Shown here: piece after piece, positions 56,458 to 64,000 of the stretch
How positions within the stretch are numbered: the stretch's first letter is position 1
Layout: every line of letters starts with the position of its first letter
DNA from: Bacillus spongiae
Lineage (GTDB): Bacteria > Bacillota > Bacilli > Bacillales > Bacillaceae_K
Length of the DNA stretch: 64,000 nucleotides
Reading direction: 5' to 3'
NCBI RefSeq assembly: GCF_037120725.1
Contig: NZ_JBBAXC010000012.1
Span: 109,195 to 173,194, forward strand
Program-made: the position numbers and the translations under genes
The notes under the pieces: generated by a model
Told to the model about the DNA's origin: nothing
The model's database searches: none
What the model saw: the letters and a program-made list of their open reading frames with translations, nothing else

Positions 56458-57576
56458 ATGTATATTGAGGGGCTACAGTTAGAAAACTATCGAAACTATG
56501 AATCCTTAGAGGTATCGTTTGAAAATAAGGTCAATGTCATTTTAGGAGAGAACGCTCAAGGGAAAACGAATGTTATGGAATCGATATATGTTTTAGCGAT
56601 GGCAAAGTCTCACCGGACATCAAAAGATAAAGAATTAATCCGCTGGGATGATGAATATGCTAAAATAAAAGGGAGAATTAATAAACGAAACGGGTCAGTT
56701 CCTTTAGAATTATCAATAGGAAAAAAAGGGAAAAAAGCGAAGTTTAATCATATTGAACAACCTAAGCTGAGTCACTATGTTGGCAATATGAATGTTGTGA
56801 TGTTTGCACCAGAAGATCTTCATTTAGTTAAAGGGAGCCCACAAGTAAGACGTCGTTTCATTGATATGGAAATTGGACAAGTCTCCCCTGTTTATCTTCA
56901 TGATAGTAATCAATATAATAAAATATTACAGCAGCGAAACTCGTATTTAAAACAGCTACAATTAAAAAAACAAAGCGATCAAACAATGCTTGATGTTCTA
57001 ACGGAACAATATATACAAATGGCAGTAAAAATTGTTCGGAGACGATTCGAATTTATTCGAATGTTAGAAGGTTGGGCCAAGCCTATACATTCAGGTATCT
57101 CTCGAGAGCTAGAGGCATTAAAAATTATATATAAACCATCAATTGATGTATCAGAAGAGCAAGATTGGTCGAAAATGATAGAGATATTTGAACAAAAATT
57201 CACTCAACTACGTGAACGAGAAATTGATCGTGGTGTAACGTTAGTTGGACCACATCGAGATGATCTTCAGTTTTTAGTGAATGATCGTGATGTTCAAACA
57301 TATGGATCTCAAGGCCAACAACGAACGACAGCATTATCTGTTAAGTTAGCTGAAATTGAGCTAATTCATTCAGAAATTGGAGAATATCCGATTCTTTTAT
57401 TGGACGATGTCCTATCTGAGTTAGATGATTATCGACAATCACACCTTCTTAACACGATTCAAGGGAAGGTTCAAACCTTTGTCACAACAACGAGTGTAGA
57501 AGGAATTGATCACCAAACGTTAAGAGAAGCGGCTACGTATATTGTTGAAACAGGAAAAATGTCTAAATTGAAATGA
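56458..57576 (+). CDS. recF: DNA replication and repair protein RecF
   Basis: 372 residues: Walker A GENAQGKT (30-37), signature [18 protein letters not shown] and Walker [12 protein letters not shown]. RecF loads RecA at gaps via RecOR. ATG at 56458 follows AAGGAATG. Confidence 0.97.
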   Translation: MYIEGLQLENYRNYESLEVSFENKVNVILGENAQGKTNVMESIYVLAMAKSHRTSKDKELIRWDDEYAKIKGRINKRNGSVPLELSIGKKGKKAKFNHIEQPKLSHYVGNMNVVMFAPEDLHLVKGSPQVRRRFIDMEIGQVSPVYLHDSNQYNKILQQRNSYLKQLQLKKQSDQTMLDVLTEQYIQMAVKIVRRRFEFIRMLEGWAKPIHSGISRELEALKIIYKPSIDVSEEQDWSKMIEIFEQKFTQLREREIDRGVTLVGPHRDDLQFLVNDRDVQTYGSQGQQRTTALSVKLAEIELIHSEIGEYPILLLDDVLSELDDYRQSHLLNTIQGKVQTFVTTTSVEGIDHQTLREAATYIVETGKMSKLK

Positions 57577-57585
57577 GGTGCTTTC

Positions 57586-57825
57586 GTGTACATACACGTT
57601 GGGGAAGATGTGATGGTTCGAACGAACGAAATTATTGCGGTTATTGATAAAGCAACTGTCCAATCTTCTGAAGAAATGCAATTATTTTTAAGGAAACAAA
57701 AAAATCAACTTCAGGAGTTAGGGAAAGGACCTTATAAATCATTAGTCGTCACCTATAATGGGATCTACCTCTCCCCTTTAGCCTCAGGTACTTTAAAAAA
57801 GCGAGCTGTACCAGGTAATATTTAG
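57586..57825 (+). CDS. remB: Extracellular matrix regulator RemB (YaaB, DUF370)
   Basis: 79 residues, GTG start (VYIHVGEDVMVRTNEIIAVID), the DUF370/RemA-like fold. RemB helps biofilm matrix control in Bacillus; it sits in its usual place between recF and gyrB. Confidence 0.92.
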   Translation: MYIHVGEDVMVRTNEIIAVIDKATVQSSEEMQLFLRKQKNQLQELGKGPYKSLVVTYNGIYLSPLASGTLKKRAVPGNI

Positions 57826-57928
57826 GATTTTACCTCAAAAATACATGAACACTCCATATTTCTTTATTGATAAAGAAAAGAGAATTTTTAGGATAAAATG
57901 AATAGTCATGTTTAGAAAGTGTAGGTGA

Positions 57929-59863
<1,935 letters not shown>

Positions 59864-59869
59864 AGGCTA

Positions 59870-59896
59870 ACAGGGTAGATGGCAGGTCTATCCTGT
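59870..59896 (+). terminator. Hairpin between gyrB and gyrA
   Basis: ACAGGGTAGA and TCTATCCTGT arms, with a short T stretch. Probably a weak terminator or processing hairpin within the operon. Confidence 0.5.
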
Positions 59897-59950
59897 CTTT
59901 AAATATTGGATTCATATGATCTAAAGCTTTACTAGAAGGAGGTTCACTTT

Positions 59951-62440
59951 ATGTCAGATACGCCAAACCCAAGAGTGAAAGAGATTAATATAAGTCAGGA
60001 AATGAAAACATCATTTTTAGATTATGCAATGAGCGTTATCGTCTCAAGGGCGTTACCAGATGTTCGAGATGGCTTGAAACCTGTTCACCGTCGAATTTTG
60101 TACGCAATGAATGATCTTGGAATGACAGCAGATAAAGCCTATAAAAAATCAGCACGTATTGTGGGAGAAGTTATTGGTAAGTATCACCCTCATGGTGATT
60201 CAGCTGTATACGATACCATGGTCAGAATGGCTCAGGATTTTAACTATCGCTATATGCTTGTTGATGGACACGGGAATTTCGGTTCTGTCGATGGAGATGC
60301 TGCTGCTGCCATGCGATACACTGAAGCAAGAATGTCTAAGATTTCTATGGAATTAATACGTGACATTAATAAAGATACAATTGATTATAAAGATAATTAT
60401 GACGGACAGGAAAAGGAACCCGCTGTTCTCCCTTCCCGTTTTCCAAACTTACTTGTGAATGGTGCATCAGGGATTGCTGTTGGAATGGCCACGAATATCC
60501 CTCCACATCAATTAGGTGAAGTTATAGATGGAATCTTGGCTTTAAGTAAGGATGAAGAGATTACGATCCAAGAACTTATGGACTATATTCCTGGACCAGA
60601 CTTCCCAACTGCAGGTTTAATTGTTGGAAGAAGTGGGATTCGCCGTGCCTATGAGACAGGAAGAGGTTCAATTATTCTTCGTGCTAAGGTAGATATCGAA
60701 CAAAAATCGAACGGAAAAGAAACGATTATTGTTCGAGAAATTCCTTATCAAGTAAATAAAGCAAAATTAATAGAGAAAATTGCTGATTTGGTACGTGATA
60801 AGAAAATCGATGGTATCACGGATCTACGTGATGAATCCGATCGAAAAGGTATGCGTATCGTCATTGAAGTTCGCAGAGATGCAAACGCTAACGTTTTGTT
60901 AAATAATTTATACAAGCAAACCGCTCTTCAAACGAGCTTCGGTATCAATTTATTAGCATTAGTAGATGGACAGCCTAAAGTTCTTAATCTTAAGCAGGCT
61001 TTAAAGTATTATTTAGAACATCAAAAAGTAGTGATTCGTCGTAGAACTCAATTTGAGTTAAGAAAAGCGGAGGCTAGAGCTCATATACTTGAGGGACTAC
61101 GAATTGCATTAGATCATATCGACGAAATTATTGCGCTTATTCGTGGATCGCAAACAACCGATATTGCGCGCCAAGGGTTAATGGAGAACTTTTCCCTTTC
61201 TGAAAAACAAGCACAAGCAATTCTTGATATGCGACTACAACGCTTAACTGGTTTAGAACGTGAAAAAATTGAAGATGAGTACCAACAACTTCTTCAATTA
61301 ATTGCTGAATTGAAAGCTATTTTAGCAGATGAAGAAAAAGTGCTAGAAATTATTCGTGAGGAATTAGTGGAAATTAAAGAGCGTTTTAATGATGTCCGCC
61401 GTACAGAGATTATTGCAGGTGGAATTGAACAAATTGAGGATGAAGACTTAATCCCACAAGAAAATATTGTTGTAACGCTAACGAATAAAGGCTATATTAA
61501 GCGATTACCCGTTTCAACCTATCGAAGTCAAAAACGTGGAGGACGCGGTGTTCAAGGAATGGGAACGAATGAAGATGATTTTGTTGAACATTTACTGACA
61601 ACCTCTACTCATGACACAATCCTTTTCTTTACGAATAAAGGAAAAGTATATCGAGCAAAAGGCTATGAAATTCCTGAGTTTAACCGTACAGCAAAGGGAA
61701 TACCTATTATTAATTTGCTCGGAATTGAAAAGGATGAATGGATTAAAACGATTATTAAGGTAGAAGAATTTGATGCAAACTGGTATTTAACCTTTACTAC
61801 TCGTCAAGGACTTACAAAACGAACTCCATTATCTGATTTCGCAAACATTAGAACGAATGGGCTAATTGCTTTAAATCTTCGAGACGAAGACGAACTGATT
61901 TCTGTTAAGCTTACTGATGGATCAAAGCATATAATTATTGGAACTAGAAAAGGGATGCTTATTCGCTTTATGGAAGGGGATGTTCGTTCCATGGGACGAA
62001 CTGCAACTGGAGTAAAAGGAATATCGTTGGATAAGGATGACGAAGTCGTTGGAATGGAAATACTTGAAGAAGATAATGATGTATTAGTTGTCACGAAAAA
62101 TGGTTATGGAAAACGAACCCCTGCATCTGAATATCGTATTCAAACTCGAGGTGGAAAAGGATTAATTACATGTAACATTACCGAAAAGAATGGAGAACTT
62201 GCCTCTGTTAAAACAGTAACTGGTGAAGAGGATCTAATGTTAATAACCGTTCATGGTGTTCTGATTCGTATGGACGTCAAAGATATTTCTACAACTGGTA
62301 GAAATACTCAAGGTGTTAAGCTAATCAGTTTAAAAGAAAGTGAGTATGTTTCTACCGTTGCTAAGGTGCAAAAAGAAGAAGAAAAACAAGAAGATGAAAT
62401 AAATGTAGAAACAGAGCAAATAGAATCAGAAGAAGAATAA
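59951..62440 (+). CDS. gyrA: DNA gyrase subunit A
   Basis: 829 residues, AAGGAGG before the ATG. Catalytic Tyr123 ([11 protein letters not shown]), quinolone-region residues Ser84 and Asp88, GyrA box QKRGGRG (about 520-530), and a six-bladed C-terminal domain with an acidic tail. Ser84 is the susceptible form in Bacillus. Confidence 0.98.
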   Translation: MSDTPNPRVKEINISQEMKTSFLDYAMSVIVSRALPDVRDGLKPVHRRILYAMNDLGMTADKAYKKSARIVGEVIGKYHPHGDSAVYDTMVRMAQDFNYRYMLVDGHGNFGSVDGDAAAAMRYTEARMSKISMELIRDINKDTIDYKDNYDGQEKEPAVLPSRFPNLLVNGASGIAVGMATNIPPHQLGEVIDGILALSKDEEITIQELMDYIPGPDFPTAGLIVGRSGIRRAYETGRGSIILRAKVDIEQKSNGKETIIVREIPYQVNKAKLIEKIADLVRDKKIDGITDLRDESDRKGMRIVIEVRRDANANVLLNNLYKQTALQTSFGINLLALVDGQPKVLNLKQALKYYLEHQKVVIRRRTQFELRKAEARAHILEGLRIALDHIDEIIALIRGSQTTDIARQGLMENFSLSEKQAQAILDMRLQRLTGLEREKIEDEYQQLLQLIAELKAILADEEKVLEIIREELVEIKERFNDVRRTEIIAGGIEQIEDEDLIPQENIVVTLTNKGYIKRLPVSTYRSQKRGGRGVQGMGTNEDDFVEHLLTTSTHDTILFFTNKGKVYRAKGYEIPEFNRTAKGIPIINLLGIEKDEWIKTIIKVEEFDANWYLTFTTRQGLTKRTPLSDFANIRTNGLIALNLRDEDELISVKLTDGSKHIIIGTRKGMLIRFMEGDVRSMGRTATGVKGISLDKDDEVVGMEILEEDNDVLVVTKNGYGKRTPASEYRIQTRGGKGLITCNITEKNGELASVKTVTGEEDLMLITVHGVLIRMDVKDISTTGRNTQGVKLISLKESEYVSTVAKVQKEEEKQEDEINVETEQIESEEE

Positions 62441-62444
62441 AATA

Positions 62445-62490
62445 GGAAGGAGTACCTAAAAGATTATAGGTGCTCCTTTCTTTTTTTGTT
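62445..62490 (+). terminator. Terminator after gyrA
   Basis: GGAAGGAGTACCT and AGGTGCTCCTTTC arms with a TTTTTTT tail. Confidence 0.92.
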
Positions 62491-62524
62491 ACAATAAAGG
62501 AAAAATATAAACGAGGGATGATGC

Positions 62525-63607
62525 ATGAAAGCGGCGGTAGCGAATTTGGAGACAGGTTGCATTTTAGCAAAGGATGTAATGGGCCTTAGTTCCTATCCCT
62601 TACTTCCTAAAAGCACGATTTTAACAGAACAACATATTGAGGTTTTACAGGCATTCTCCATTGAGGATGTACATGTTGAAAGTGTTAAAATAGACGGAAC
62701 GGTTTTTTATCAAAGTCCAGTTACTAAAACGCAAGTAACGCAAATGAATGGTAAGGAAAAGTTAACATTTATTCAACACTATTTTAAAGTCGTTCAAGAA
62801 TACAAAAAAGAATTTATATCTTGGCAATCTGGCTCCGCTATTAATATTGCTAAAATAAGAAATCTCTTCCTTCCCCTCTTTCAAGATTTAGAGAAAGAAC
62901 AACATGCCTTATATTTTTTAACTCATCACTCATCAAAAAATGAGTATGTATACCATCACGGCATCGCTGTTGGACTTCTAAGTGGAATGATAGCTAAGAA
63001 GCTCAAGTATGACCAAGGAAGTTGTATACAAGTAGCATTAGCAGGAGTACTATCGGATTGTGGAATGGCGAGAGTCTCCCCTGCTATATTATTTAAAAGG
63101 ACGCCCCTTACTGCGATGGAATTTAATGAAATTAAATTACATACTACAAATAGTTACCAAATGGTTAAAAACACCCCCTTTTTAAAAACAGAGGCAAAAT
63201 TAGCTATTTATCAACATCATGAACGGTTAGATGGCAGTGGATATCCTCGGGCTGAGAGAAAGGACAAAATTCATCCGTATTCACAAATTATAGCTATTGC
63301 AGATATTTATCATGCAATGACTTCAGAAAAAAACTATCGAAGCAAACAATCCTCTTTTAAAGTGTTAGAAATGATAAGAGAAGACAGCTTTGGCAAACTT
63401 AATAGTGTGGTAGTCGATTCAGCAATACAGCTATTAGCAAATTTACCAAAGGGAACGAACGTACGTTTATCTGACGGACAAGAAGGCGAAGTGTTATTTA
63501 CTAAGAAAGAGGAGATGACTAGACCCCTTATCCAAACTTTGAAGAGTGGCCAAATCATTGACCTGACGAAAATGAGAGATGTATATATAGAAAGTGTTAT
63601 TTCATAA
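62525..63607 (+). CDS. HD-GYP-like protein with degraded HD motif
   Basis: 360 residues with an N-terminal about-110-residue domain and an HD-GYP-like C-terminal domain. GYP motif HHERLDGSGYP and IIAIADIYHAMTSEKNYR are intact, but the HD motif that should read HDIGK is SDCGM, losing the metal-binding His. HD-GYP enzymes hydrolyse c-di-GMP; this one may be inactive or altered. GAGGG precedes the ATG. Confidence 0.88.
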   Translation: MKAAVANLETGCILAKDVMGLSSYPLLPKSTILTEQHIEVLQAFSIEDVHVESVKIDGTVFYQSPVTKTQVTQMNGKEKLTFIQHYFKVVQEYKKEFISWQSGSAINIAKIRNLFLPLFQDLEKEQHALYFLTHHSSKNEYVYHHGIAVGLLSGMIAKKLKYDQGSCIQVALAGVLSDCGMARVSPAILFKRTPLTAMEFNEIKLHTTNSYQMVKNTPFLKTEAKLAIYQHHERLDGSGYPRAERKDKIHPYSQIIAIADIYHAMTSEKNYRSKQSSFKVLEMIREDSFGKLNSVVVDSAIQLLANLPKGTNVRLSDGQEGEVLFTKKEEMTRPLIQTLKSGQIIDLTKMRDVYIESVIS

Positions 63608-63610
63608 TAA

Positions 63611-63648
63611 ATATAGCCAGCTCCTTTATTGAATAGAGTTGGCTGTAT
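63611..63648 (+). terminator. Terminator after the HD-GYP gene
   Basis: ATATAGCCAGCTC and GAGTTGGCTGTAT arms followed by TATTATTAG. Confidence 0.8.
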
Positions 63649-63753
63649 TATTAGTGTAGATTTGTGTTGCATAGTGAAGAAAATTTATGTATAATATTTT
63701 TTGTTGTTTAAAAACAGCTCATAATTTTCTTTTAAAAAAGTTAATAAAAAACA

Positions 63754-63783
63754 TTGACTATATAAAAGGAATTGTGGTATATT
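63754..63783 (+). promoter_or_regulatory. rRNA operon promoter (sigma-A type)
   Basis: TTGACT (63754-63759) and TATATT (63778-63783), 18-bp spacing, with an A-rich upstream stretch. About 110 nt of leader with dyads follows before the 16S gene. Confidence 0.75.
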
Positions 63784-63900
63784 ATTAAAGTCGCTAAAAC
63801 GACATTGATTGAACTTTGAAAACTGAAAAGACGAAACGTCAACGTTAATTCTAAACGTAAGAACTTAGTTCTTACACAAACATGAGCAAGTCAAACTACT

Positions 63901-64000
63901 TTTATGGAGAGTTTGATCCTGGCTCAGGACGAACGCTGGCGGCGTGCCTAATACATGCAAGTCGAGCGGACTGATGGGGAGCTTGCTCCCCTGACGTCAG
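63901..64000 (+). rRNA. rrs: 16S ribosomal RNA, 5' end (partial)
   Basis: GGAGAGTTTGATCCTGGCTC starts the conserved 16S sequence, followed by GACGAACGCTGGCGGCGTGC and the V1 hairpin GGGGAGCTTGCTCCCC. The gene runs off the right edge. The V1 pattern is Bacillaceae-like. Confidence 0.98.

Overview
This 64 kb window spans the replication-origin region of a low-GC, endospore-forming Firmicute of the family Bacillaceae. The gene order around oriC is the classical Bacillus order: walRKHIJ-htrA, purA-dnaB-rplI-gdpP, rpsF-ssb-rpsR, ychF, yyaC, parAB, noc-rsmG-mnmG-mnmE, jag-yidC-rnpA-rpmH, oriC, dnaA-dnaN-rlbA-recF-remB-gyrB-gyrA. It ends in the first 100 nt of a 16S rRNA gene. Spore-associated genes (yyaC, a spoIIIJ-type yidC, spo0J/soj, noc) and the mostly leftward or rightward transcription away from oriC fit a Bacillus-like chromosome. 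I cannot name the genus from sequence reading alone.

Bases 1 to about 17,600 are accessory DNA attached to the 3' end of rlmH, the gene that serves as the SCC attachment gene in staphylococci. From the left: the C-terminal end of a coiled-coil ATPase; a leftward defence-type cluster (HEPN protein, a DUF262 protein, a DUF262/DUF1524/DUF4357 GmrSD-like nuclease, a very large GIY-YIG-like/helicase/adenine-methylase protein, and a small methylase-fold protein without an NPPY motif); a recombination module (two small proteins, a broken single-strand-annealing-type gene, RadC); a complete foreign rlmH; two tiny leftward ORFs, one frameshifted; a helix-turn-helix regulator; and a large serine recombinase. 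The resident rlmH (17607-18086) carries a nonsense codon and an altered C-terminus, so the imported copy at 13830-14309 is probably the working methyltransferase.

Bases 18,100 to 27,000 hold a CxxH/CxxC mini-protein, htrA and the walRKHIJ cell-wall control operon. walI seems to begin at a rare AUC codon. An M23 endopeptidase and four tRNAs (Lys, Glu, Asp, Phe) follow. Bases 27,858 to 31,463 carry a compact amidoligase cluster (DUF350 membrane protein, glutathionylspermidine-synthase-like ATP-grasp enzyme, lipoprotein, small unknown protein) divergent from a TrkA-type potassium channel.

Bases 31,500 to 52,700 are core housekeeping genes with intrinsic terminators, parS sites and a PurR-type operator. 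oriC is bipartite: about ten DnaA boxes between rpmH and dnaA, and boxes plus a DnaA-trio-like stretch between dnaA and dnaN. Two further DnaA-box clusters lie upstream of rlmH and between jag and mnmE. Right of oriC lies the replication/topoisomerase cluster, then an HD-GYP-like protein with a degraded HD motif, then a strong rRNA promoter and the 16S start.
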